This document shows positions 29,459 through 39,404 of a stretch of 64,000 nt of DNA, piece by piece. The position numbers and the translations under genes were made by a program. Source of the DNA: Haemaphysalis longicornis (lineage: Eukaryota > Arthropoda > Arachnida > Ixodida > Ixodidae). How positions within the stretch are numbered: the first letter of the stretch is position 1; every line of letters begins with the position of its first letter. The stretch lies in assembly GCA_013339765.2 (NCBI GenBank), contig CM023449.1:107114417-107178416 (forward strand). The letters are read 5' to 3'. Below the pieces are notes generated by a model. The model ran no database searches. It had not been told where the DNA came from and saw only the letters and a program-made list of their open reading frames with translations.

Positions 29459-29836
29459 CTATTTCCGGTTCCTTGGAGACTTAAAGTTTGACTGCCGAAT
29501 ATACAGCTTGAGATCATCTAAATTGTGGTTCGGCTGGTTGAAGTGTTGCGCGACTGCTATGGAGGCACTTTTACGGGTGTCGACCCGATGACCATTCAGG
29601 CGAAAGTTCATAGGTTGACTCGTTTCTCCAATGTAATGCTTTTGACAGAATGAGCGTTCCAGCGTATACACAATGTTAGAAGAATTGCACGTGAAGCTTG
29701 AATTAATTTTGTGAACGTATTGGCTGGCAGTGCTATTGACAATGCAATCCATCTGCAGATGTTTGCAGGTCTTGCATCTAGGACGGAGGAAAGGGTTAAT
29801 GACTGGTTCCTGGGAAGCGCCAATTTTAGCATGCAC
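29459..29836 (-). CDS. PLE 1 GIY-YIG endonuclease domain
   Basis: A 125-codon frame. It has a CCC-type zinc-finger-like start (CKTCKHLQMDC), then INSSFTCNSSNIVYTLERSF (the GIY half as NIVY), CQKHYIGETSQPM (the YIG half), FRLNGHRVDTRKS (catalytic Arg context) and AVAQHFNQPNHNLDDLKLYI. This is the C-terminal nuclease that nicks target DNA in canonical PLEs. Similar domains lie at 22818-23400 and 32769-33250. In this copy the frame begins after the residual RT linker; the polypeptide upstream is broken. Confidence 0.87.
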   Translation of the reverse strand: MHAKIGASQEPVINPFLRPRCKTCKHLQMDCIVNSTASQYVHKINSSFTCNSSNIVYTLERSFCQKHYIGETSQPMNFRLNGHRVDTRKSASIAVAQHFNQPNHNLDDLKLYIRQSNFKSPRNRK

Positions 29837-29912
29837 TAGAATGTCTTTTAGGTTCTTATTTCATGTGTAGGTGACTCTTAAGGCTTCCAGGAACTTCTTT
29901 TTAAGTAGGTCT

Positions 29913-30794
29913 TTACTGGCTATAATGGGGTAGTATTTTCGCAGGATGTTGTTTATGATAGGGAGCGTGTTTGATAATTTGGGTATTAAGGCTGGTGATC
30001 GGGCGCTTGCATTTATTTGATTTCTTAGTTGTCAATAAAATTTCTTTTGATACTGATTTTATATACAAATTGAGTTCTGGGGATTCCTCGGCATCTGGCG
30101 TCCAAGTGCTTGGTGCACGGAGTGCGTGGTCATTGATTTCACTATTGTCTTGCTTATCGGAAAAGAATTCCTTCAGTCTCATTCTGCGGGAATATTCGGT
30201 GAGATCCTTGTGTAACTCGTATTCATTCACGTGGTTGTTCGTAGGGCAGAAAGTGAGGCCACGTTCTAGGATAATTTTTTCGGTTGTCGATAATGCTTCT
30301 GAAATATCTATAACGTTGGTGTTACACGTGATAGGGGAGGCGGATACAAAATCCTGTTCGGGAACAGGTGTCATGTTGCTATTACTCGTACTGTAGGAGC
30401 TAGATTCTACATTTTGATTATTAGAGGGAGGGAAAAATTCCACCGTAGCAGATTCTGATGTGTCAGCGGGGGACATCAGATGATTAAGTGCCTCGTCTTC
30501 AGGCTTTGCGAGAAGATTAGGTTCAATTGGTCAATGTGTGTCAGGCAAAAGGAGCTGGTCACGTTCAAATTTAACTCTTTGTTTCCTGTACAGCTCGTGT
30601 TCCTTACGGCCTCTAATTGCATAGAGATCATTTTTCACTCGCTCAGTGAGTGGAATAATTTCAATCTCTTCATTTAAAACACTAAGTTGTTTGTCACAGT
30701 GCTCTCTGAGAATTTCTTGAAGGAAAAGCGATGCACGCTTCAAAGTTTCCTGCCATTTAGCTTCTAGTCGGGGGGAGGTGGAGGAGAACTCCAA
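29913..30794 (-). pseudogene. PLE 1 RT-ORF N-terminal domain fused to post-RT linker
   Basis: One frame from 30794 (KWQETLKRASLFLQEILREH, RVKNDLYAIRGRKEHELYRK), a stop near 30531, then 30476-29913 with TTEKIILERGLTFCPTNNHV, YELHKDLTEYSRRMRLKEFF. This is the N-terminal region before the RT core of PLEs. After SLNTQIIKHAPYHKQHPAKI the frame shifts into LRKYYPIIASKDLLKK, the linker after RT in the other copy (33579-33343). The RT core is therefore removed between about 29990 and 29960. Confidence 0.78.
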
Positions 30795-31036
30795 GGGAAC
30801 AAATGGCTTTAAGGCGGAGGCCTTTGGGGATTTTCCTGGTTTGAAGGTAAGAGGAATAGGTGTTGAGGTGAAATCTGTAGTGTGTTTGTTTGCCGGCGAG
30901 TTTTCTAACCCTAAGGAAAGCGCGGGATTTGAGGGGCAAGGCGTCCGGTCTGCTCGGTGCAGGTAATTTTCGTTTGTTCCTAATGGACCTACGGGATGGT
31001 TCTTTTTTGTTCGGAGTCTGTTGTTTAGGGGGCCTG

Positions 31037-31900
31037 TCAGAGGGCGATGTCCACGTCGAAGTCTATTTGGCTGAAAGTTTGCGTTTTAGTGCGCGTTGGT
31101 GTCTGCGTGTACCATGAGCGTGATGCCCTTGGTGGGTCGGGATGTTCTTCTCCTACGTGCTGTTCTGCTGGTGCTGTGGCTGCATGTGCCGTTTGTGTGC
31201 TCGCGACGCATGTGGCATTCTTGGGGGGACAGGGTGGTTCGCTACTGTTGGGAAAGTCAGGTTCGGTCTGCTGCTCAGTGCTGGCCACTCACGGGCCGGT
31301 GGTGGCGGTAGAGGAGAGTGTCACCTCAAACAACTTGCTCAGCCTGTATTTAATGTTTTCTGCCATTATCCAAACACCTCGGAAGTTTGGGTGTAAACCG
31401 TCTTTCGCCAGATGTCCCTAGGGGTCATGATAGATTTCTGTGCGGTAGATGATGTCCACGTTTTGTTGGGTGAGTTCTAGGTCAAGGAGGGCATTGTTGA
31501 GCTTGACTGTTCGCTCGTAGTGAGATATGAGTCTGTGTATCTGGGGTGTGTGTGGCTGGTGATTGTTTTCATTTCTGGGAAGCACTGCTGTCAGTTTTAT
31601 CTTCACGTTGGGTAGTTTGGTCTGAACATCTCGTACGAGAGATTTGATTGCTTCGAAAGTGTTTTCAGCGCTGTTGTCCTTTAAGTCGTTAGTTCCGTAT
31701 TTAAGTATAAAGTGTGTAATGTTGCCTGGGGCGGCATCTATGAGCTTCTTAATGTGCTGGGTTGTGGCGCCGCTTTGGAATCTAATGTACGGTTCATGTT
31801 GTCCAGACGGAAAGTTATGTTGAATGTACTTGAAGTGGCTGTCTCCAATTAGAGCTGTGTGTGCCCGAGAGGGGAGGGGTCGCTTACCTTGTCCCGTCAT
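31037..31900 (-). pseudogene. SGNH/GDSL-hydrolase-like ORF1 upstream of the PLE RT ORF
   Basis: The frame from 31900 shows the four SGNH blocks. Residues 18-27 are IGDSHFKYIQ (nucleophile Ser21). FQSGATTQHI gives Gly44. FILKYGTNDLKD gives Asn71. After a TAG at codon 161 the same frame gives KDGLHPNFRG with Asp167 and His170. The C-terminal part is proline and threonine rich and ends at 31037. The family hydrolyses esters; ORF1 proteins of CR1/L2-type LINEs carry similar esterase domains. Here it lies directly between a PLE pLTR and the PLE RT ORF. Only the TAG breaks it. A strong splice-donor-like AAGGTAAGC sits at codons 5-7. Confidence 0.75.
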
Positions 31901-31949
31901 CTTCGTCGATAAATTCCAGGGAACGAGGGGGCTTTGAAGATGGTCACCA

Positions 31950-32760
31950 GATAGAAATATACTTTGGAGAAGGTAGCGGCCTCAGACCTCAACCAACGTT
32001 TCGACAAGGACACTTGTCTTTTTCAAGGCATCAGGGTTCATCTCTGGCACACTGTTTTATAGATAGAGATTGAGTTGGAGAGAGAGGGGGGAGGTTGTTA
32101 AGAGCGGGGCTGGAAGGAGGACAGCAGAGTGGGTCAACGGTCGGTTGTAAGGAACGAAATAGTGAGAGAGAAACGGAGGTTGGGAACAGGGCCCCGCAAC
32201 ACAGAAAGACGGAAAACTACGAGAGGATAGGGGGAAGCAGGGGGGAATGGTTTAAGCTGGGCTATGGTGGTGCCCGGCGACCTCGAAGGAGGCTTCTGGG
32301 CAGTTTGGGTTCGAAAGTGGCGTCTGCGGGTTCACTTGCAAGGTTACTGAACTTGCAAGGTTTAAGCTAGGCTGTGGTCGTGCCGGGTGACCTCCAAGGA
32401 GGCTTCCGGGAAGTTTGGGTTCGAAAGGAGCGTCTGGGGGGTGCAATTGCAAGGCTACTGAACTATGTGTAAGAGAGAAAACTCGTGAGCAACAACAGCG
32501 CCTGTAGTCCGAAGAATTCCGAGTGGCGACGTCAGTTTTCGTAGAAGAATAGAAGGGGTATGCGCAGGTACCATCACGGGGAGCTTTGCGGTCGAATAAA
32601 GGACTTCTTTACTGTGTTCTTTCGCCCTTACCTTTTTCCTTTTGCGTGCGTGTCTGTAAAGAGGTGGTAAGACGAAATGCCGGAGGTCCAGGGAGGGCGA
32701 GACGCGCGTGGTATGTATAAATCGGCTAGAAGCACGGCGGGAAAAAAAAAGAAAGACCGA
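31950..32760 (-). repeat. PLE pLTR-like repeat, right copy
   Basis: Corresponds to 28513-29380 but retains an additional 70-bp segment (31999-32060) with hammerhead-like sequence. It also holds the two-unit 100-bp tandem repeat (32262-32465) and a GA-rich stretch. Confidence 0.75.
31989..32040 (-). ncRNA. Hammerhead ribozyme-like motif, core interrupted
   Basis: On the minus strand: TGAACC (32040-32035), CTGATG (32034-32029), a 9-nt insertion, A, then a perfect stem II GACAAG-TGTC-CTTGTC, GAAACGTT and GGTTGA (31994-31989). TGAACC and GGTTGA pair with one mismatch as stem I. The order and the ACGU minimal stem III fit PLE hammerheads, but the insertion CCTTGAAAA between G8 and A9 of the core should abolish cleavage. 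Confidence 0.55.
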
Positions 32761-32768
32761 AATTTTAT

Positions 32769-33280
32769 TCAGGTAGCAGATTTGGGGATTTGCAGAAAGG
32801 TTGTTAAAAGGTAGATGCCCCCTTTTTGTAAGAGCATTATTTTTCTGTTCGATTGAGATATCGTCAGATTTCTAAGCTCCCTTTCAAAGCATTGATTCCA
32901 GCCGCCTCCATGCAATTGAATTGATGGATTAAGTACGATTCTCTGTATTTCCGGTCTCTTGGAAACTAGGAAGTTTGACTGCAGAGTATGGAGCTTGATA
33001 TCATCGAAATTGTGGTTCGGCTGGTTGAAGTGTTGCGCGACTGCTATGGAGGCACTGTTACGGGTGTCGGCCCTGATGTCCATTCAGGCGTAAGTTTGTA
33101 GGTTGACTCGTTTCTCCAGTGTACTGCTTTTGACAGAGTGAGCCTTCCAGCATTGTGGAAGAATTGTTAGAATCCAGCAATGTTAGAAGAATTGCACGTG
33201 GAGCTTGAATAAATTTTGTGAGCGTATTGGCTGGCAGTGCTATTGACAACGCAATCTATCTGCAGATTTTTGCAGGTCTT
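32769..33280 (-). pseudogene. PLE 2 GIY-YIG endonuclease remnant
   Basis: Frames 33249-33058 and 33083-32769 give LCQKQYTGETSQPTNLRLNG, and RNSASIAVAQHFNQPNHNFD, matching the endonuclease at 29459-29836. The YIG is changed to YTG, and a duplication near 33150-33190 (GTTAGAAGAATT-like) disrupts the NIVY half. Two frames are needed. Nonfunctional. Confidence 0.8.
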
Positions 33281-33342
33281 GCATCTAGGACGGAGGCAAG
33301 GGCTGTTGACTGGTTCCTGAGAAGCGGGAATTTTAGCATGCA

Positions 33343-34393
33343 CTAGAATGTCTTTAGGTTCTTATTTCTTCTATAGATGACTCTTGGTGCTTCCGGGAAC
33401 GTCTTTTTAAGTACGTCATTATTGGCTATAATGAGGTAGTATTTCTGCAGGATGTTGGTTATGTTAGGGAGCGCGTTTGAGAATTTGGTTATTAAGGCAG
33501 GTGACCGGGCGCTTTCGTTTCGACGTTGTTGCTCGAGCACTTCATCCTTTTCTAGCTTGGATGCTCTTTCGTAAGCCATATCCAGCGCGCTGACCGGGTG
33601 ATTCCGGCTTGCAAGTGTGGACTTTAGTTCAATAAGGTGTTTTATATAGTCTGTGTTATCACTGCATACTCTTCTCAGTCTGGCAGCCTGGCCTACAAAG
33701 ATACCTTGTTTGCAGTGTCGTGGGTGATGACTAGTTTAGTCCAGGTACTGTTGCCTGTCCGTTGGTTTTGCTATAAAACGTGGTTTTCAGTTTACCCTTG
33801 TCAAGAACAACAGTGGTGTCTAAGAAGTCCCTTGTTTATCCGAGTACAGGCATGAGAACTTATTGGTCCGGTTCGAAGAATAAAGAAGCGAAATGAAATT
33901 TCTAGGGCTGTGCGGCGGTGCTTCCAAATTATAAAGATGTCATCTATGTATCGAAGGTAAACCTTCGGTTTGAGTGAGAAAGATTCTAAGAGAGAAGCTT
34001 CAAGTTGTGCCATAAAATATTGGCGTAGGTGGGTGAAAAAGGAGTACCCATGCTGGCTCAAAAAACTTCCAAGTAGTCAGATGAGTCGAACTCTAAATAG
34101 TTGAGAGTTAGAACTAATTTTAGTAAAGTAATGTAGACTTCCAACGCATGTTGGTGCCGGTTTTCTGCTAAGGCATTTGATGTAGCTTCTATTCCTTCGG
34201 TAATGGGAATATTCGTATAGAGGGCGGAGACATCGAGCGTGACCAGACGGGCGTCATTGGGCCAGACCAGGTTAGGTTTATTGCTTCTATAATGCAGAGT
34301 GTCCTGCAAGGAATAGAAATTGGAATGTCTGCCAAAGGGTGATTCAGAAATACAGACAATGCTTCCGTAGGGGTATTGTTGTTAAAAACTATG
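33343..34393 (-). pseudogene. PLE 2 reverse transcriptase, frameshifted
   Basis: Minus frames give ALSVFLNHPLADIPI (34340), RLVTLDVSALYTNIPITEGI (motif A aspartate, 34240), MGTPFSPTYANI (motif B, 34050), LRYIDDIFIIW (motif C YIDD, 33945) and, after a break, the post-RT linker FSNALPNITNILQKYYLIIA (33480). This set is diagnostic of Penelope-like RT, which resembles telomerase RT. Single-base frame changes separate the motifs. The N-terminal domain is missing at the truncated end. Confidence 0.87.
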
Positions 34394-34503
34394 GGTCTGC
34401 TCGGACCCCAAAAATGCCCGCCTGCTGGATCCGAACCCAGCAGAATACCGCCAGAATACTGCCAGAAGACCTCCAGAATACCGCTATTCTAGATCGCTAT
34501 TCA
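34394..34503. other. Short linker between the PLE and the TTAGG array
   Basis: It contains CAGAATACCGCCAGAATACT-type degenerate repeats (about 34440-34490) with period about 13 and no coding signal. I recognise nothing else. Confidence 0.5.
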
Positions 34504-35375
34504 GGTTAGGTTAGATTAGGTTAGGTTCGGTTCGGTTAGGTTAGGTTAGGTTAGGTTGGGTTGGGTTGGGTTAGGTTAGGTTAGGTTAGGTTAGGTTGGG
34601 TTGGGTTGGTTAGGTTGGGTAGGTTGGGTTAGGTTGGGTTGGGTTGGGTTGGGTTAGCTGAGGTTAGGTTAGGTTAGGTTAGGTTAGTTTAGGTTAGGTT
34701 GGGTTGGGTTGGGTTGGGTTGGGTTGGGTTGGGTTGGTTAGGTTAGGTTAGGTTAGGTTAGGTTAGGTTAGGTTGGTTGGGTAGGTTGGGTTAGGTTAGG
34801 TTAGGGGTTTAGGTTAGGGTTAGGTTAGGTTGGGTTGGGTTGGGTTGGGTTGGGTTAGGTTGGGTTAGGTTAGGTTGGGGTTGGGTTGGGTTGGTTGGTT
34901 GGGTTGGGTTGGGTTGGGTTGGGTTGGTTGGGTTAGGTTAGGTTAGGTTTGGGTTAGGTTGGGTTGGTGGGCGCGTGGGGTTGGGTTGGTTGGTTTTGGA
35001 ATTCGGATTGTAGAAAAAGTATTAGGAATCAAAACCTTTGGTTACTTCTTTCTCTGGCAAACATTGGGAACTAATTGGGTTGGGTTGGTTTGGTTGGGCC
35101 TCTATTATTTCAACTTTGTACGTTGGGTAAAAACTCATGGGTTCTGCCCTGTTTAAATCTTTGGTTGGGGCCATTTTTGGGAACAGGGTTCGGAGGACGG
35201 GTTCCAAACTGTGCCCTTTCAAGCGGTTTTCAAAGGTGGTTAGGTCAGAGGAACCAGATCAACGAAAAAGGTTAGGTTGGTTAAGTTAGGTTAGGTTAGG
35301 TTAGGTTAGGTTGCCATAGGTTGCCCCAAAGGTTAGGTTAGGTTTGGTTAGGTTAAGAAACAAGGTTCCGGCGCC
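34504..35375 (+). repeat. Telomere-type TTAGG/TTGGG array 1
   Basis: TTAGG, the common arthropod telomeric pentamer, alternates in blocks with TTGGG; less regular sequence with scattered GGTT repeats lies at 34995-35270. The G-rich strand is the plus strand throughout. It is internal to the window, so it is interstitial in this assembly. Confidence 0.93.
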
Positions 35376-35789
35376 AATCCCAAAAGGCGCGGGTGAACGA
35401 CGGGAGTATGTGCACTTTGTTGTATTTGGTTGTTTACAACTCTATCATGTGGCGGCGCGGCCTAGCCCAGACCGGTTGTATTAGCGTTTTAAGAGAACAA
35501 TTCAATTCCGGGACCTTACAGTGTAAAGCCACAGCTGTGCTTGTTTCTATTGGCTTCGCGCCTGGACGTTGTTGCTTCAGCCGGCAGTCTTCTAACAAGC
35601 TCGGTGACGCTTGGTCATGCCGACTCATAATTGGCACGGAGTGCTTTTCTGGGGTAATCTGACTGTCTAATTAAAACAAAGCATTGCGGTGGCCGCTATT
35701 CCGCACTGACGCAATGTGCTCTTCTCTATGTTCGTCTTTCTGCCGAGTGCTGAACGTGAAGAAATTCAATGACTCTATAAGCGGTGCGG
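35376..35789 (+). repeat. Satellite S1 monomer block
   Basis: One and a half monomers of the 285-290-bp S1 satellite, including GCCACAGCTGTGCTTGTTTC at about 35530. It joins the next TTAGG array at AAGCGGTGCGGTTAGG. Confidence 0.85.
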
Positions 35790-36290
35790 TTAGGATAGGT
35801 TAGGTAAGTTGTTTAATTTGGTTAGCTATTAAAACAAATTCGTTAGGTTAGGTTAGGTTAGTTTGGGTTGCGTTGGGTTGGGTTGGATTGCATTGGGTTA
35901 GATTAGGTTTTTTTTTTAGGTTAGGTTAGGGTTTGTCGTTTATGGGTTTTGGTTGTCTTGGGGTTTGGTTGGGTTGGGGTTGGGTTAGGTTGCTTGGGTT
36001 GGTTCGGTGGGTTGTGTTGTTCGGTTTGGCGGGGGGGGGGTTGGGTTGGGTTGTGGGTTGGGTGGGTTTGGGTTAGGTTAGGTTATTGGGTTGGTTGGTT
36101 TGGGTTGGGTTGGTTGGGTTTTAGGTTGTGGTTAGGTTGGGTTGGGTTGTGTTTGGTTAGGTTTATTAGGTTAGGTTCACCAGGTTCGGTTTTCGGTTCC
36201 GTTCCGGTTTAGGTTAGGTTACGTTTTGTTTAAAGTAGGTTAGGTTCGGCAGCAGAAAACAGGTTACTGGGTTAGGTTAGAAATCTAAAA
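35790..36290 (+). repeat. TTAGG array 2, degenerate
   Basis: TTAGG and TTGGG repeats mixed with irregular GT-rich stretches (35950-36130). It ends GGTTAGAAATCTAAAAC, the same junction type as the other arrays. Confidence 0.9.
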
Positions 36291-36817
36291 CAAAAAAATT
36301 CGGTGCTGACGCGATTTCTCCCGGGTGAACGAAAAACTCAAAAAAGCTCGCGTAAACGGCGGGGACTCTATAAGCTGTGCGGTGCCCGGACCAGCGTCGG
36401 GACTACAACTCTATCAGCGGCGCGGCCTACCCAGACCAGCTGAGTTGCCTGGGGGACCTTACTGTTAAAAACAAAGCGTTGCAAGGGCCGCTGGATTCGG
36501 TGCTGACGCAATGTCATTTCTTCCTAGTGCTCTGAATGTCAACGTGAAAAAATTCAAAAAAGCGCGGTGGGCTATTCCGCAACGCAATGCGATTTCTGCC
36601 GAGTAACGTGAAGAAATTATGACTCTATAAGTTGTGCGGCCGGGACCAGCGTCGGGACCTTAGGAAAGCCACAGCTATGCTTGTTTCCACGGGCTTCGCG
36701 TCTGGAGGTTCTTGCTTCGGCCAGCAGAAAACAGCCGACTCAGAACTGAGTTGCATCGGGGGAATCTGACTGTCTAATAAAACAAAGCATTGCGAGGGCC
36801 GCTATTCGGTGCTGACG

Positions 36818-36857
<40 letters not shown>

Positions 36858-37391
36858 AAAACTCAAAAAAGCTCGCGTAAACGGCGGCAGTAACTATGAC
36901 TCTATAAGCTGTGCGGCCTTGCCCGGACCAGCGTCGGGATCTTCCTGTGGAAAGCCATAGCTGTGCTTGTTTCCATGGGCTTCGCGCCTGGAGGTTCTTG
37001 CTTCGGCCAGCAGAAAACAGCCGACTCAGAACTGAGTTGCACTGGGGGAATCTGACTGTCTAATTAAAACAAATCATTGCGACGGCCGCGATTCGGTACT
37101 GACGCAATATGATTTCTGTCCAGTGCTCTGAATGTCAACGTAAAAAAATTCAAAATAGACCGGGTAAACGGCGGCAGTAACTATGACTCTATAAGTTGTG
37201 CTGCCGAGCCTGGACCAGCGTCGGGACCTTCCGGTGGAAAGCCACTGCTATGCTTGTTTCCACGGGCTTCGCGCCTGGAGGTTTTTGCTTCGGCCAGCAG
37301 AAAACAGCCGACTCAGAACAGAGACGCACCGGGGGAATCTGTCTCTCTAAATAAAACAAAGCATTGCGAGGGCCGCTATTCGGTGCTGACG

Positions 37392-37438
<47 letters not shown>

Positions 37439-38403
37439 CCAAAAGCACGGGTAAACGGCGGTAGTAACTAGGCCTCTATAAGCCGTGCGGCCTAGCTTGG
37501 ACCAGCGTCAGGACCTTCCTGTGGAAAGCCACAGCTGTGCTTGTTTCCATGGGCTTCTCGCCTGGACGTTGTTGCTTCAGCCGGTAGAAAACAGCCGACT
37601 CAGAACTGGCATGGACCGCGGGAGTCTGACTCTCTAATTAAAACAAATCTACGGCCGCGATTCGGTTGACGCAAAATTTCTGTCCAGTGCTCTGAAGTCA
37701 ACGTAAAAAAATCAAAATGCGAGGGCAGTAACGCTAGTTGTGCTGCCGAGCCTGGACCGGTCGGGACCTTCCTGACACACTGTTGTTTCCATGGGGTTGT
37801 GACTTGTTCTTTGCTGCTTGCTTCATTCTAGCCGGCAGAAACAGCCCAGAACTGGTGCTCTGACTCTCTAATAAAACAAAGTCAGGGCCGCTACGTGACA
37901 CAATGTGATTTCTGCCCAGTGCTCTATGTCGTGAAAAAAAAAAAAGAGCGGGTAAGTGGCAGCAGTAACTATAAGTGTTGCGGCCGAGCCCGGACCATGA
38001 CTCTGAAAGCCACAGCAGTGCTTTTTTATGCGCTTCGCCCCTGGAGGTCTGGGCCGGCAGGAAACAGCGACTCAGAACCGAGCCGGGGGAATCGGTCTTA
38101 TTAAAACCATTAGAGGGCCGCTGCGTGACGCAATGGATTTTTGCCCAGTGCTTCGGATTGTCAACGTGAAATTGAAAAAAGCCGGGTAGACAGTATATAT
38201 ATAACTCTGTGTGCGGCCGAGCTCGGACCAGTGTCGGGACCTTCCGGTGGAAAGCCACAGCTGTGCTTGTTTCGATGGACTTCGTGCCTGGAGGTTCTTG
38301 CTTCGGCCAGCAGAAAACAGCCGACTCAGAACTGAGTTGCGACCGGGAATCCGGCTGTCTTATTAAAACAAAGCATTGCGAGGGCCGCTTTTCGGTGCTG
38401 ACG

Positions 38404-38447
<44 letters not shown>

Positions 38448-39028
38448 CTGAAAAAAAAAAGCTCGGGTAAACGGCGCTCTATAAGCTTAGCTTGCCTGAG
38501 CCCGACCAGCGACGGGACCTTGCTGTGTAAAGCCACAGCTGTGCTTGTTTCTAAGGGCTTCGCGCCTGGAGGTTCTTGTATCGGCCAGCAGAAAACAGCC
38601 GACTCAGAACTGGCACGCACCGGGGGACTCTGACTGTGTAATTAACACAAAGCATTGCGAGGTCCGCTATACGGTGCTGACACCGTGTGATTTCTGCCAG
38701 TGCTACACCTTCAACAAAAAGAATCCAAAAAAAGCGCGGGTAGACGGCAAGAGTAACTATGACTCTATATGCAGTGCGGCCGAGCTCGGACCAGCGTCGG
38801 CACCTTCATGTGGTAAGCCACAGCTGTGCTTGTTTCTATGGGCTTTGCGCCTTGAGGTTCTTGCTTCGGCCGGCAGAAAACAGCCGACTCAGAACTGGCA
38901 TGAACCGGGGGAATCTGCCTGTCTAATTAAAACAAAGCATTGCGAGCGCCACAGGTCGGTGCTGACGCAATGTGATTTCTGCCCAGTGCTCAACGTGAAG
39001 AAATTCAATGACTCTATAAGCGGTGCGG
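36291..39028 (+). repeat. Satellite S1 array, main block
   Basis: About nine tandem S1 monomers. Each has GACTCTATAAG, then GGACCAGCGTCGGGACCTTC, AGCCACAGCTGTGCTTGTTT, CAGCCGACTCAGAACTG, CAAAGCATTGCGAGGGCCGC and GACGCAATGTGATTTCTGCC. Marker spacing is 283-290 bp. Monomers near 37640-38200 are shortened and degraded. No ORF of coding character runs through several monomers. Confidence 0.9.
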
Positions 39029-39404
39029 TTAGGTTAGGTTAGGTAAGGTTGGGTTAGGTTAGGTTAGGTTAGGTTAGGTTGGGTTGGGTTGGGTTGGGTT
39101 GTGTTAGGTTAGGATAGGGTAGGTTTGGGTTGGGTTAGGTTAGGTTGGGTTAGGTAAGGTTAGGTTAGGTTAGGTTGGGTTTGGTTGGGTGAGATTAGGT
39201 TAGGTTGGGTTGGGTTAGGTTAGGTTAGGTTAGGTTAACTTAGGTTAGGTAAGGTTTAGGTTGGGTAAGGTTAGGTTTTGGTGAGGTTTAGGTTAGGTTA
39301 GGTTAGGTTAGGTTAGATTTAGGTTAGGTGCGGTTAGGTTACGTTTAGGTAATTTAGGTTAGGTTAGGTTACGTTTAGGTAAGGCTAGGTTAGGTGAGGT
39401 TTGA
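39029..39404 (+). repeat. TTAGG array 3
   Basis: TTAGG with TTGGG blocks. Left junction GGTGCGGTTAGG and right junction GAATCTAAAAAAGCGCAGG, as in arrays 4-8. Confidence 0.93.

Larger units (their letters stand above)
28513..31949 (-). mobile_element. Penelope-like element 1 (left), with SGNH ORF and RT deletion
   Basis: Minus-strand PLE. From its 5' side: SGNH hydrolase ORF1 (31900-31037), a basic linker, the N-terminal domain of the RT ORF (30800-29913), then directly the post-RT linker and GIY-YIG endonuclease (29950-29459). RT itself is missing by internal deletion. A 3' non-coding repeat (29380-28513) follows and is duplicated at 31950-32760. The element joins PLE 2 head to tail. Confidence 0.8.
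31950..34393 (-). mobile_element. Penelope-like element 2 (right), 5'-truncated
   Basis: The minus-strand PLE holds RT (34393-33600), linker, GIY-YIG endonuclease (33280-32769) and a 3' pLTR-like repeat (32760-31950). It continues head to tail into PLE 1. Its 5' side ends at about 34393, about 110 bp before the first TTAGG repeat. RT motifs are frameshifted. Tandem arrangement with shared terminal repeats is common in PLEs. Confidence 0.82.

Noticed and set aside
35949..36212. Glycine/tryptophan-rich open frame
   Set aside because: It is the translation of GGTTG-type repeats and has no coding character.
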